Shown: piece after piece, positions 28,473-38,075 of the stretch
Layout: each line of letters begins with the position of its first letter
How positions within the stretch are numbered: position 1 is the first letter of the stretch
Source of the DNA: Dyella psychrodurans
GTDB taxonomy: Bacteria; Pseudomonadota; Gammaproteobacteria; Xanthomonadales; Rhodanobacteraceae
Direction: 5' to 3'
Assembly: GCF_003363265.1 (NCBI RefSeq)
Contig: NZ_QRBF01000001.1
Span: 62,001-126,000, forward strand
DNA length: 64,000 bases
Position numbers and translations under genes: made by a program
The notes under the pieces: generated by a model
Seen by the model: only the letters and a program-made list of their open reading frames with translations
Told to the model about the DNA's origin: nothing
The model's database searches: none

Positions 28473-29111
28473 ATGACTTGGAACTACAGTGTGACCATGG
28501 GTGATGACCGCCCGTCACCGGCGACGCTACCACCCGCCCGGCCTTTCGATCTTTTTCCCACCCGCATTTGGCAGGCCCAACTCACGCATCTGGAGCCTCA
28601 TTTCGCGGGGTGGGCGGAGGCGATTCAAGCCATGCGCGAAGCCGAGCCGGTGCCGGCGGGGCGAACCAATCGCGGAGGCTGGAACAGCGTCGATAACGCG
28701 GTATTGAACCAGTCGATTTTCGAGGCATTGCATCAGGCCGTGCGGCATTACTGCATGCAAGCGTTCAGTGAGATGGGCGTGGGCTCGCGCGCGTTCAAGG
28801 TTCAGTCGTGGGTGAATATCCACGATCGGGGCGGGTTCAACTTTCAGCACATGCATGAGGGTGCATTGCTTAGCGGCACGTTCTATTTGCAAGTGCCGCA
28901 GGGATCGGGCGTGCTGGTATTCAAGGACCCGCGGCCTGGAGTGCTGAACTCCTATGCCAGGGGCGGTGGCGCGAATGCATACAAGGACGTCCAGCTTAAG
29001 CCTTCCGCTGGATTGTTGGTGCTGTTTCCGCACTGGCTGGAACATTTTGTGGAGCCGCACGACAACGATGTGCCGCGACTCTGTATTCCGTTCAATGCGC
29101 TGCCTGGTTGA
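28473..29111 (+). CDS. Putative 2OG-Fe(II) oxygenase
   Basis: A 212-residue protein that matches the family of putative 2-oxoglutarate/Fe(II) oxygenases annotated as TIGR02466-like. Ligands fit FQHMHEGALLSGTFYLQVP (His, and acidic partner) and HWLEHFVEPHD (second His), with Arg in VPRLCIPFNA for 2-oxoglutarate. Substrate unknown. It lies 178 bases after the divergent phosphatase-kinase gene. The gap contains AT-rich TTAACT repeats that could be the promoters. An internal ATG at 28497 is an alternative start. Confidence 0.8.
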   Translation: MTWNYSVTMGDDRPSPATLPPARPFDLFPTRIWQAQLTHLEPHFAGWAEAIQAMREAEPVPAGRTNRGGWNSVDNAVLNQSIFEALHQAVRHYCMQAFSEMGVGSRAFKVQSWVNIHDRGGFNFQHMHEGALLSGTFYLQVPQGSGVLVFKDPRPGVLNSYARGGGANAYKDVQLKPSAGLLVLFPHWLEHFVEPHDNDVPRLCIPFNALPG

Positions 29112-29542
29112 TAGCGTGCCTTGCAAATCATTCGTGCCAAGCGTGGCTTTTCGCTCGCTTGGTCGATCCGCTCACCGGCAACCTGCGAATTCTTCATCAC
29201 CTCGTTCGGCAAAACGGCCGTATTTCGATTTTTGATTTGTGATGAAAGTCGCATCGACGTCAAGGTCAACATGAGCATCGACTATCGCCGGCGTTGTCTG
29301 GAGACACTGATCAATGCGTTGCTGCTTGAGAGCAAGGCGATGCCGATCGCGCACGATCGCTATGCATTGTCGTTGTCGTCCAACATCGGGATGACACAAA
29401 AATTCGGTATATCTGTAAGAAAAATTTCATTGAATTGGCGGTACCCGATCGCGCACCAGGGGACTCTTTAAACAGGAAACCCGGATGCAACACGCACGAT
29501 GCGACACGCATCCGTCCTTCGTTTATTGCCACAAGGTCCCTC
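29112..29542. other. Gap before the TonB receptor
   Basis: About 430 bases. A short open frame covers most of it but has no family match, no ribosome-binding site and no codon bias, so it is not called. An AT-rich stretch near 29395-29440 (AAAATTCGGTATATCTGTAA) is the best promoter candidate for the receptor gene. No Fur-type box was clearly seen. Confidence 0.45.
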
Positions 29543-32350
29543 ATGCGCAATCGTTTAGCACTGCATATAGCCCTGGTTCTGGGCACCAGCATCCCGTTGA
29601 CCGTCGTGGCGCAAGCATCGACAGCGACACCACCCACCAGCGCCATTGCACCTATGCCACTTGCCAGGGCATTGGAGAATTTTTCGCGGGAAACGAACCT
29701 GCAGATCGTGTACGGCTCCGACATTGCCGACAGCATCCAAAGCCATGGCGCGGCAGCAGGGCTGACGCCGGAACAGCAGCTGCGCCAGTTGCTGGCAGGC
29801 ACGGGTCTGAACTATCGCTTTGTAACCCCGAACACGGTGACGATCATCTCGGGAAACGTGGCAACCAATGCGGGCAACCCGGCCTCCGCTGCGGTAACGA
29901 CGGCCGGTAACGCAGTTTCCAATGCAACAAACGGCGGCACGTTGTCGCCGAGTGCCGACAAGACCGCCAAGGACCTCGCAAGCGTGGTGGTGACGGCGCG
30001 CTCAGGCGTCGAAGTGCGCACGCGCGCGCAGACCAGCTATTCGATCACCACCATCGACGAAGATCGATTGCGCATGCAGGCACCGACCAGCGTTACCGAA
30101 GCGGTGAAGTCCGTGCCGGGTTTCTGGGTGGAATCGTCCGGCGGTGAAGCGAGCGGCAACATCCGCGCGCGCGGCATTCCGGTCGACGGCTATGGTTCGG
30201 TGAACCTGCTCGAAGACGGCATTCCGGTGCAACACGATCCGGCGTTGGGCTATCTCAATGCCGACCAGGCGTTTCGCCTCGATGAAACGATCGATCACAT
30301 TGAAGTCGTGCGCGGCGGCCCTTCATCGATCTTCTATTCGAACGCACCGGCCGGTGCGATCAACTTCATCCCGCGCCAGGTCGACGACATGGCCGACGGC
30401 CTTATCAAGTACACCGTCGGCAACTACGGCCTCAACCGTCTGGACTTCTGGTACGGCACGCCGATCGGCGATGGCTGGAAATTCAGCACCGGCGGTTTCT
30501 GGCGCGTCGATGACGGCATTCGCAAACCCGGTTTCACCAATGACGACGGCGGCCAGCTGCGCGCCACGCTGTCCAAGCAGTTCGAGAACGGGGATATCAG
30601 TTTCGACATCAAGCGCCTGGACGACAAGGTCGGGTTCGACCTCGGCATCCCGATGTATCGCAATTCGAGCGGCGACCTGGTCTCGGTACCCGGCTTCAAC
30701 GGCAACTACGGCACCGTGGCCGGACCGGAAACCGAGCACGTGCAGTTGCAGCAGGGCAACGGAAGCAACTACAACTTCGACGACAGTCTCGGTACCGATG
30801 TAAAGCGCACGCAGTTCACGGTGAAGTTCGACTACAACTTGTGGGACGACTGGAAGCTGTCGGAAGACATCCGTTATAGCGACACCGATACGGTTCGCAA
30901 CGGCGTCTACCCGAACTCCATCGAAACCGCCTCGGCCTTTCTCGCTTCGGCAAAATCGCAGCTCGCGAAGTACTACCCGAATGCTGCCGGCATGCAATTG
31001 CAATACGTCAATTCGGGTGCGGTGTTCAACAACGCCAACCAGAATGGCAACGGACTGGTGATCCTCGGCGGCCTGCGCGGCATCACCATGCCGATGCACG
31101 AGATCACCAGCGATACGCGCCTGATGCGCAAGTTCGAATTCGGCGACCAGACCCACGACGTGACGTTTGGCTATTACCACGCGTACTTCAATCAGAGCTT
31201 CGACCGTTTTTCGTCCACCGTGCTGCTGGATACCTCAGACAACGCCAAGCTGCTGAATTTGGTGGCGGTGAACGCGCAGGGTGCCCCGATCGGCACGCTT
31301 ACGGACAATGGCATCTACAACAACGGTTACGAATGGGCACACGCGGCCGGCACGTCCAACACCGACGCGTTCTACTTCTCGGACGAGTGGCAGGCTACCG
31401 ACAAGCTGCGCATCGATGGCGGCGCGCGCTGGGAGCGCGTGAACACCACCGGCTGGACCGAGCTGCCGGCCACGGTCAACCTGGGTACGCCGTGGAGCTC
31501 GAACATCCTCACCGGTAGCGGACAGTTTGCCGACTACGACCACACCTTCAACAAGCTGGGCTGGACACTGGGCGCGAACTATCAGTTCACCGACCAGCAA
31601 GGTGTGTTCGCGCGTTACACCTCCACCTTCCGACTGCCTAACTTAAGCTCGTACATCACCACGCCGACCGCCACGCCGATCACTCAGACGATGGTGTTGC
31701 CGGAAGTCGGCTACAAGTTTGCAAACCGTTACATTGAAACCTACGAGACGTTCTTCTACACCAAGTACAACAACGTCGGCTTCAGCAACTACGTGTTCAA
31801 TCCCACGTCCGGCGCATCGACCGCGGAAACGGGTTACGCGGATACCGAAACCTACGGCCTGGAGCTGGAAGGTACGGTCTATCCGTCGAAGTGGTTCGAC
31901 ATCCAGTACAACGCCACGCTACAGGACCCTCGCTACAAGGGCCTGCGCTACACGACCGTCACGGCTGGCGAGCCGGTGCTGCTCGACTATGACGACAACC
32001 AGCTGATTCGCGTGCCGCGCAAAAGTGCCCGCATCGTGCCGGGCGTGAATCTGCTCGACAACAAGCTGCGCCTGCAGATGGCTTACGAGTACGAGGGCAA
32101 GCGCTTCTCCGATACCGCCAACTCCGTGGAGCTGCCGCAATACACCACACTCAGCTTCAGCGCGCGCTACCAGGCCACGCCGGATCTGTCGTTCTTTGTG
32201 TATGCCGACAACATCACCAATTCGTTGGGCCTGACCGAAGGCAACCCGCGCTCCGGCGAATTGAAGAGCACCGATGCGGGCGCGACGGTGTTTATTGCAC
32301 GACCATTGCTCGGCCGGTCGTTCAGGGCATCGGTGATGTATCGGTTCTGA
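29543..32350 (+). CDS. TonB-dependent receptor with N-terminal STN domain
   Basis: A 935-residue outer-membrane receptor, probably for a siderophore or other iron chelate. A signal peptide of about 24 residues is followed by an STN domain (about 30-105, MPLARALENFSRETNLQIVY and on), a linker, the TonB box region (LASVVVTARSG), the plug (RGIPVDGYGSVNLLEDG, VRGGPSSIFYSNAPAGAINF) and a 22-strand barrel ending SFRASVMYRF. An STN domain usually signals to a FecR-type anti-sigma factor, but no sigma/anti-sigma pair is in the window. Start MRNRLALH is used because the signal starts there; the open frame extends to 29435. Confidence 0.93.
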   Translation: MRNRLALHIALVLGTSIPLTVVAQASTATPPTSAIAPMPLARALENFSRETNLQIVYGSDIADSIQSHGAAAGLTPEQQLRQLLAGTGLNYRFVTPNTVTIISGNVATNAGNPASAAVTTAGNAVSNATNGGTLSPSADKTAKDLASVVVTARSGVEVRTRAQTSYSITTIDEDRLRMQAPTSVTEAVKSVPGFWVESSGGEASGNIRARGIPVDGYGSVNLLEDGIPVQHDPALGYLNADQAFRLDETIDHIEVVRGGPSSIFYSNAPAGAINFIPRQVDDMADGLIKYTVGNYGLNRLDFWYGTPIGDGWKFSTGGFWRVDDGIRKPGFTNDDGGQLRATLSKQFENGDISFDIKRLDDKVGFDLGIPMYRNSSGDLVSVPGFNGNYGTVAGPETEHVQLQQGNGSNYNFDDSLGTDVKRTQFTVKFDYNLWDDWKLSEDIRYSDTDTVRNGVYPNSIETASAFLASAKSQLAKYYPNAAGMQLQYVNSGAVFNNANQNGNGLVILGGLRGITMPMHEITSDTRLMRKFEFGDQTHDVTFGYYHAYFNQSFDRFSSTVLLDTSDNAKLLNLVAVNAQGAPIGTLTDNGIYNNGYEWAHAAGTSNTDAFYFSDEWQATDKLRIDGGARWERVNTTGWTELPATVNLGTPWSSNILTGSGQFADYDHTFNKLGWTLGANYQFTDQQGVFARYTSTFRLPNLSSYITTPTATPITQTMVLPEVGYKFANRYIETYETFFYTKYNNVGFSNYVFNPTSGASTAETGYADTETYGLELEGTVYPSKWFDIQYNATLQDPRYKGLRYTTVTAGEPVLLDYDDNQLIRVPRKSARIVPGVNLLDNKLRLQMAYEYEGKRFSDTANSVELPQYTTLSFSARYQATPDLSFFVYADNITNSLGLTEGNPRSGELKSTDAGATVFIARPLLGRSFRASVMYRF

Positions 32351-32483
32351 TTCACGCAACGCTTGAAATAGTTGGCTGCGGTTCGTTGATGGTTTTCGTC
32401 ATGCGCATGGCGGAAACCATCGACGACAAGCTGGCGTTCCAAGGTGCATAATGGACTGCCTCGATCCCCTCTCGGGTATAGCC

Positions 32484-32963
32484 ATGTCCGTCAACGCCGA
32501 TCAGCGTCCACCCCTGCCGCCATTCACTCGCGAGACGGCCATTTTGAAAGTGCGACTTGCGGAAGACGCGTGGAATTCGCGCGACCCTGCGCGTGTCGCT
32601 CTTGCCTATACCGTCGACAGCCGCTGGCGTAATCGTGCCGAGTTCATCAACGGCCGCGATGCCATCGTCGCGTTCCTCACGCGGAAGTGGGCGCGCGAAC
32701 TCGATTACCGCCTGATCAAGGAACTGTGGGCGTTCGAGGGCAATCGTATCGCCGTACGCTTCGCGTACGAATGGCACGATGATTCAGGCAACTGGTTTCG
32801 TTCCTGCGGCAACGAGAACTGGTTGTTCGACGAAAATGGCTTGATGGCTGTTCGTCACGCAAGCATCAACGACGTGCCGATCACCGCGGCCGAGCGCAAA
32901 TATCATTGGCCACAAGGGCGCAGACCCGACGATCACCTCGGATTAAGTGATCTGGGCCTCTGA
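32484..32963 (+). CDS. DUF1348 (NTF2-like) protein
   Basis: A 159-residue protein of the SnoaL/NTF2-like DUF1348 family: [56 protein letters not shown]. The fold is a small cone-shaped pocket and the function is unknown. It shares a convergent end with ogt (20-base overlap). Confidence 0.85.
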   Translation: MSVNADQRPPLPPFTRETAILKVRLAEDAWNSRDPARVALAYTVDSRWRNRAEFINGRDAIVAFLTRKWARELDYRLIKELWAFEGNRIAVRFAYEWHDDSGNWFRSCGNENWLFDENGLMAVRHASINDVPITAAERKYHWPQGRRPDDHLGLSDLGL

Positions 32964-33494
32964 TCGGCTGGAAGCCTGATCCTGTACAAAGAGATCGCCG
33001 TGCGATACGCGATCTTCCAGCGCAAGCAGGAAGCGTTTGGTCGGCAACCCGCCACCAAACCCGGTAAGGCTGCCGTTGCTGCCGATCACACGATGACATG
33101 GCAACACGATCGGCAGCGGATTGCGCCCGTTGGCGGCACCTACCGCGCGCACGGCCAGCGGTTGACCGATGCGTCGCGCCAGTTCGCCATAGCTGATGGT
33201 GGTGCCGTAGGGAATCTCGGCCAACGTCAACCACACATTGACTTGAAACGACGTTCCAACAGGATGCAGCGGCAGATCGAAATGCTGCCGTTCGCCCGCG
33301 AAGTACTCATTCAGCTGCCTGGCCGCGAGAGCCACCTTCGCAGGGTTGTGCTGCCATTGCGGATCGGGCTCTTTCTTGTGCTTTCCGGTTTCGAACCACA
33401 CTTCGCGTAACCCTTTCGTGTCGGCAGCGAGCAAAAGCTTGCCGATAGGCGTGAAGACGTAGTCGTACCAGACGGTTTCCTTCGAGGCATTCAT
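32943..33494 (-). CDS. ogt: Methylated-DNA--[protein]-cysteine S-methyltransferase
   Basis: Ogt repairs O6-methylguanine by taking the methyl group onto its own cysteine, once per molecule. The 183-residue protein ends its DNA-binding region with [20 protein letters not shown], where PCHRV carries the acceptor Cys, and GLPTKRFLL follows. The ATG overlaps the stop of the upstream Ada-AlkA gene (ATGA), so repair gene and regulator are translationally coupled. An extended in-frame start at 33590 would lie inside the upstream gene. Confidence 0.95.
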   Translation of the reverse strand: MNASKETVWYDYVFTPIGKLLLAADTKGLREVWFETGKHKKEPDPQWQHNPAKVALAARQLNEYFAGERQHFDLPLHPVGTSFQVNVWLTLAEIPYGTTISYGELARRIGQPLAVRAVGAANGRNPLPIVLPCHRVIGSNGSLTGFGGGLPTKRFLLALEDRVSHGDLFVQDQASSRSEAQIT

Positions 33495-35002
33495 GCTGTC
33501 GCTCTCAATTTGGGCAGATTCGGTAATGCCGCAGGTTCGCTCATGCTGCGCCACAAGTGCATCACTGCGTACGCACGCCATGGGCGCCACGCTTCTGCCA
33601 GTTGGGTCAATGCCTTCGTGCTAAGCATCTCTTCGTCGCGCGATGCAGCGCGGCGCAATATCAGGTCGGCCGCAGGAAATGCGTCGGGATGACTGAGCGC
33701 GCGCATCGCCATGTAATGCGCAGTCCACTCGCCAATGCCCGGTAACGCCACCCAGCGCTCGACGAATTCGTCCAGCGATTGTTCGACGCGAAAATCAACA
33801 CGGCCATCCAGCACCGCGCGCGCCACGCCGCGGATGCTTTCCGCACGCGCTGTAGTGATGCCTAGTGCGCGAAGGTCGGCTTCGGCAAGCACTTCAGGTT
33901 GCGGGAACAGACGTTCCAGACCGGGTGCCATCGGCGCAGGCAGTGGTTGGCCGTAACGATGCACGATGCGCGATGCCAAGGTTCGTGCCGCCGCCACGCT
34001 GACCTGTTGGCCAAGAATCGCGCGCACGGCTACTTCAAACCCATCCCAACTGCCGGGCAGTCGCAGACCGGGGCGTTTGCGTAGCAGCGGCCGAACGTGC
34101 GAGGTGGTTTGCAACGCGGCGCTGATCGCTTGCGGATCGGCGTCCAGATCGAACATGCGTCGGATGCGTGTGACGATGGCGAGCATTTGCGCCGGTTGCG
34201 GACAATGCAACTGTAAGCGAAGCGCGTTTTCGCCGTTGGGCCATGCGCTCAACCGTAGCCAGCCTGGCGCATCGGCAGGTCCGAAGACGCGCGAATAACT
34301 TGCCTCGTCCACCAACTCGATGCCGGGCAGGGCGCGCCCGCGCAGAAAGGTCAGCAGCGACGCAAAATCGTACGGCGGCCGATAGCTGAGCTTCAGGCTC
34401 AGGCCGTCGTCGCTGCCTGCATTCGGGTGACGGCGCAGGTCGCGCGGAGCAATGCGGTTCGCTTGGGCAAACGCCGCATTGAAGCGACGCAGGCTGCCGA
34501 AACCCGAGGCGAGCGCCACATCCGTCACCGGCATGCGCGTTTCCGTCAGCAATTGCTTAGCGAACAACAGCCGGCGGGTTGTGTGCACGTCGATAGGCGG
34601 CGCGCCAAGGCGTTCCACAAACAGGCGGCGCAGTTGCCGCGCGCCCACACCCACGCGTCGCGCAAGTTCATCCACGGGATGATCTTGCAGTAGACCGCCT
34701 TCGATCAGTTTCAATGCACGTGTGACGACATGGTCGCCGCGTTGCCACGCGTCGTTACCCGGTGCGAGTTCGGGCCGGCAGCGCAGGCAGGGACGGAAGC
34801 CCGCTGTCTCCGCCGCAGCCGCTGTGGCGAAGAAGCGTACGTTTTCACGTTTGGCCGTAGGTGCCGGGCACACAGGGCGGCAATAAATACCTGTGCTGCT
34901 GACGGCAATGAAGAACAGGCCGTCAAAGCGGGCATCGCGGCTCAGGCGAGCCCGTTCGCATGTCTTCTGGTCAAGCGCTGGGGTAGGGGCGGTTGCTGGC
35001 AT
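33491..35002 (-). CDS. Ada-AraC-AlkA: methylation-responsive regulator with 3-methyladenine glycosylase
   Basis: A 503-residue fusion. Residues 25-85 form the Ada N-terminal zinc domain (GIYCRPVCPA and RPCLRCRPE supply four Cys; one is the methylphosphotriester acceptor). An AraC helix-turn-helix follows at about 90-180 (VDELARRVGVGARQLRRLF, ASGFGSLRRFNAAFAQ). The rest is AlkA: an N-terminal domain, then the HhH-GPD glycosylase with FEVAVRAILGQQVSV and LPGIGEWTAHYMAMRALSHPDAFPAAD carrying the catalytic Asp. The Ada C-terminal methyltransferase is absent; Ogt, encoded next and overlapping, supplies it. Together they form a split adaptive response to alkylation. Confidence 0.93.
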   Translation of the reverse strand: MPATAPTPALDQKTCERARLSRDARFDGLFFIAVSSTGIYCRPVCPAPTAKRENVRFFATAAAAETAGFRPCLRCRPELAPGNDAWQRGDHVVTRALKLIEGGLLQDHPVDELARRVGVGARQLRRLFVERLGAPPIDVHTTRRLLFAKQLLTETRMPVTDVALASGFGSLRRFNAAFAQANRIAPRDLRRHPNAGSDDGLSLKLSYRPPYDFASLLTFLRGRALPGIELVDEASYSRVFGPADAPGWLRLSAWPNGENALRLQLHCPQPAQMLAIVTRIRRMFDLDADPQAISAALQTTSHVRPLLRKRPGLRLPGSWDGFEVAVRAILGQQVSVAAARTLASRIVHRYGQPLPAPMAPGLERLFPQPEVLAEADLRALGITTARAESIRGVARAVLDGRVDFRVEQSLDEFVERWVALPGIGEWTAHYMAMRALSHPDAFPAADLILRRAASRDEEMLSTKALTQLAEAWRPWRAYAVMHLWRSMSEPAALPNLPKLRATA

Positions 35003-35155
35003 GTGCTCAGGCTAGCACCGTTGCCGGCCGTAAACTCGCCGTTTTCGGACATCAATACCGGTCACGGCCAAAGTGCTTAAAGGATGCGATTGTGCGCACC
35101 TCATCATTCACCTTAGTCTTTTGACGGTTCGACAGCCTGTGTTGGAATGTTCCCG

Positions 35156-36187
35156 ATGAAGCGATTAATCGTTGTGCTGCTTGCAAGTGCCTGGATGGCG
35201 GGTGTTGCGTCGGCAACGGATCAACAAGCCTCCTCGCCGGTTATGCAGCATGATCGCATTCAAAGCACGGGCAACAACCCGGTTACGCCACCCAAACCCA
35301 TGGTCTCGGCGCAGGCCGAACTCGATGCCGCGATAGCGATTGTTCGCAGTTACGCCCTGCGCGCGAGTCAGGTGGACTGGTCGGTCGTTGAACCGCGGAT
35401 TCGCGCAACGGCGGCTCATGCGAAGGTGTCGAGCGACGCCTATCCAGCGATTCGCGCGCTGTTGAAGGCGCTCAACGATCGGCACAGTTTGCTGTTGGAG
35501 CCCTTCGCGCGCGAGGCCGTCGACAAGGAGAGCAGCGGCGATGCCGATCCCACCGTGAGTGTGCAAGGCAGCGGGATCGGCTACGTGATGATGCCGGGAT
35601 ATGGCAACACCGATCCGCAAGCGCAAAAAGCATTCGCCTCGGACATCGCTGCCCGCCTCTACAAGACCGCACCGCAAGCGCAATGCGGCTGGATGGTCGA
35701 TTTGCGCAACGACCACGGCGGCAACATGTATCCAATGCTGGAAGCTTTGACGCCGCTGCTCGGAAGTCCGCCATGGGGCAGCTTCCGTGACGTGCATGGG
35801 CGCCTGTCGCCATGGTCGGTCACATTGAATTTCTATGCCGAACGTTGGGTCAATCCGGATCTTTCGGTGGCTCCCGTGGCGCTCTTGCTCGGCCCGCACA
35901 CCGCCAGTTCCGGCGAAGTTGTGGCGATTGCATTCCAGGGACGCGCCAACACGCGATCGTTCGGCGCTTCCACGGCGGGCCTTACCATGGCCAATCGGAT
36001 GTTTTCGCTGCCGGATGGTGCCTTGCTCTCGTTGGCATCAGCCATCGACGTCGATCGCAGCGGTCGCGAATACGGCGACAAAATAGAACCCGATCAACCG
36101 GTTTCGTCGGACCCGACCAAAGATTCCGATCCGGTCATCGATGCGGCCAAGGCGTGGCTGGCCAAACAAGATAGCTGCAGGCCTTGA
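35156..36187 (+). CDS. Secreted S41-family peptidase
   Basis: A 343-residue exported serine peptidase related to tail-specific proteases. A Sec signal (RLIVVLLASAWMAGVASA) starts the protein. The catalytic Ser lies in LLGPHTASSGEVVAIAF, and the S41 signature is QCGWMVDLRNDHGGNMYPML. Unlike CtpA it has no recognisable PDZ domain. Start at 35156 (MKRLIV) is chosen for the signal peptide; ATG 35147 lies three codons upstream. A perfect 16-bp hairpin follows the stop. Substrate unknown. Confidence 0.85.
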   Translation: MKRLIVVLLASAWMAGVASATDQQASSPVMQHDRIQSTGNNPVTPPKPMVSAQAELDAAIAIVRSYALRASQVDWSVVEPRIRATAAHAKVSSDAYPAIRALLKALNDRHSLLLEPFAREAVDKESSGDADPTVSVQGSGIGYVMMPGYGNTDPQAQKAFASDIAARLYKTAPQAQCGWMVDLRNDHGGNMYPMLEALTPLLGSPPWGSFRDVHGRLSPWSVTLNFYAERWVNPDLSVAPVALLLGPHTASSGEVVAIAFQGRANTRSFGASTAGLTMANRMFSLPDGALLSLASAIDVDRSGREYGDKIEPDQPVSSDPTKDSDPVIDAAKAWLAKQDSCRP

Positions 36188-36192
36188 GCGAG

Positions 36193-36228
36193 GGTTTCAC
36201 GGTGCGACCAACGTCGCACCGTGAAACC
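36193..36228. terminator. Bidirectional terminator hairpin
   Basis: GGTTTCACGGTGCGAC at 36193-36208 pairs perfectly with 36213-36228 around CAAC. It lies between convergent S41 and cytochrome b561 genes. No T tract is obvious. Confidence 0.7.
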
Positions 36229-36237
36229 GCGATGCGG

Positions 36238-36780
36238 TCACTTGGGCCGATAGCCGGTCATGCTCGACAGCACGCCATCGCGGCGAATCAGTCCGTGATA
36301 AAGCGCTGCGCCGAGATGTGCCAGGAACGTGAGGAACAGCAGCATCGCAAGCCATGCATGCATATGCCTCAAGATCGCGAATGCTGCGCCGCTGACGGGA
36401 AAGATCGGCGGCAATCGCAGCGAATGGCTCAGCATCACCGGATAACCGCCGGCCGAGAGCATCGCCCAACCGACCAGCGGAATCAGCAGCATCAACACGT
36501 AAAGCAACCAATGCGATGCATGCGCCGCCAGTTTCTGCACGGCGGGAAGGTCGTCAGGCAGGGGCGGTGGCGGGTTGCGCAGGCGAACGATCAGTCGCAC
36601 GACCGCGAGGATCAAAATCGCGATACCCAGCGGCTTATGGATGCTGAGCAGCCACGCATGCCGCTCCGATACCGAGGCCACCATGCCGATGCCGATAAAC
36701 AGCATCGACAGGATCAGCAGCGCCATCAGCCAATGCAGTACGCGAGCGGTGAACACGAATGATGTGGATGACGTATTCAT
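36238..36780 (-). CDS. Cytochrome b561
   Basis: A 180-residue inner-membrane di-heme cytochrome b of the YceJ/CybB type. Four hydrophobic helices carry heme His: ARVLHWLMALLILS, LLSIHKPLGIAIL, HASHWLLYVLMLLIP and HMHAWLAMLLF. It probably passes electrons from quinol to a periplasmic partner. The ATG shares one base with the stop of the catalase-like gene upstream (TGATG), so the two proteins are likely made together and the catalase-like protein may be its partner. Confidence 0.92.
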   Translation of the reverse strand: MNTSSTSFVFTARVLHWLMALLILSMLFIGIGMVASVSERHAWLLSIHKPLGIAILILAVVRLIVRLRNPPPPLPDDLPAVQKLAAHASHWLLYVLMLLIPLVGWAMLSAGGYPVMLSHSLRLPPIFPVSGAAFAILRHMHAWLAMLLFLTFLAHLGAALYHGLIRRDGVLSSMTGYRPK

Positions 36781-37853
36781 CACTTGGTCTCCGGCTGCGC
36801 GTTGGGCTGAACTGTGCCAGGCAGACGAGCTTCTTCGCTCGTACGGCGCAGATAAGAGGTTGCGTAGGCTGCCGATCGCGCGGGCAGGAGCGGATCGTCG
36901 GAAGCTTGAATGCCGTTGGGCAGCACCAGAGGGTCGTAATTGATATCGCGGCATGCACCGCTTTCCTGCGGTTCGGTGCTGGTGAGCACGAGTGTGCCTA
37001 CGTCGATGTCCTGACGATCCGACGGCCATTCCTTGGTTGCATCGTTCGTCGGATCGCCGGGATTGGCGAGTGTCACGATCAAGTGCCAGCGCTGCGGACC
37101 TTGCGCCAACCGCTGCGTGAGATCGGCATCGAGGTAGTCAGGATTGCTTCCGCCGACGCCTGCATCGTTGGCTTCCGGCACCATGCGCCAGCGCACCGCA
37201 TGCCGCTCGCCTTTGGCATCGACAAAGACAAATGCGTTCAAGCTCCAATAACCTTCCGTGGCGAAGCTCGATGAGGGCTTGGCGGTCTTCACCCACGCGA
37301 GGAAGGCGGCTGTTTCAGGATGCGCGGCGAAAAATCCCTTGACCTTCGCGGGATCCGGTTTGTGCGTGGAAGGGTCCGGTTGCTGGGCGACCAGCTGTTC
37401 GTAGAAAGCTTGCGGCGTAGCGACCGGAAACACCGGCATGCTGTTCATGCCCGTGCGCCATTGCTGGCCGTTGGATTGCGTGAATCGCAACGCCATGCTG
37501 CGAATCGGCACGCTGCTGTCCGGCGCATACGGGTTGCCGCCGGGGATGGCGAAGCGTCCCACCACCGGCGTGCGACCTGGCGCGAACACCTCCGCCGCCG
37601 AATAAGCCTGCGCCTGGCCGTTGCTGTCGAAATATCCGGCTACGCAAACGCCTTTGGCATGGTTGCGGCGATATCCGGAAAACACGCCCGCATTCGCCTG
37701 CAGCTGATTCACCATGCGCTGTGCGGTGAGCCGCTGCGGTGCGAGCCAGCCGCCGACATAGCCGAATAAAAGCACGATAGCGATCAGCACGATGCCAATG
37801 AATGCGAATCGCAGAAATATCCGGCGGTCAGAGAGGGGAGGTGAAGCATGCAT
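36780..37853 (-). CDS. Catalase-family (SrpA-like) membrane-anchored peroxidase
   Basis: A 357-residue heme protein of the small catalase/peroxidase family. One N-terminal helix (FAFIGIVLIAIVLLFGYVGG) anchors it. The distal His is in GYRRNHAKGVCVAGYF and the proximal Tyr in ARSAAYATSYLRR, so heme-based peroxide breakdown is likely, and the main domain is periplasmic. Start MHASPPL follows GGGGAGGTGAAGC. An in-frame ATG at 37988 adds 45 residues with no family match. The cytochrome b561 gene overlaps the stop, consistent with electron supply to a peroxidase. Confidence 0.9.
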   Translation of the reverse strand: MHASPPLSDRRIFLRFAFIGIVLIAIVLLFGYVGGWLAPQRLTAQRMVNQLQANAGVFSGYRRNHAKGVCVAGYFDSNGQAQAYSAAEVFAPGRTPVVGRFAIPGGNPYAPDSSVPIRSMALRFTQSNGQQWRTGMNSMPVFPVATPQAFYEQLVAQQPDPSTHKPDPAKVKGFFAAHPETAAFLAWVKTAKPSSSFATEGYWSLNAFVFVDAKGERHAVRWRMVPEANDAGVGGSNPDYLDADLTQRLAQGPQRWHLIVTLANPGDPTNDATKEWPSDRQDIDVGTLVLTSTEPQESGACRDINYDPLVLPNGIQASDDPLLPARSAAYATSYLRRTSEEARLPGTVQPNAQPETK

Positions 37854-38075
37854 AGAGTCGTATCCTGGCCGATGAAATGTCGTAGGTCCGCAGGGAGCAA
37901 TCCTCTGCACCCTGGGGACTAGCCTGTTTCCTTCGCACACCAACCGCAAACGGTTACATCTTTTACGCACACTGCTCGGCCCAGGCACATAGGTGCTTGT
38001 TCCAAAAAACGCGCCAGGTCATGCGCCAGACGCGTCGAATCCGAAACTGTCGGGCCGCAGTTTTTTGGTTGCCGG

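Noticed and set aside
29121-29471. 116-residue frame before the TonB receptor
   Set aside because: No ribosome-binding site, no family, and unusual codon mix. Left as gap.
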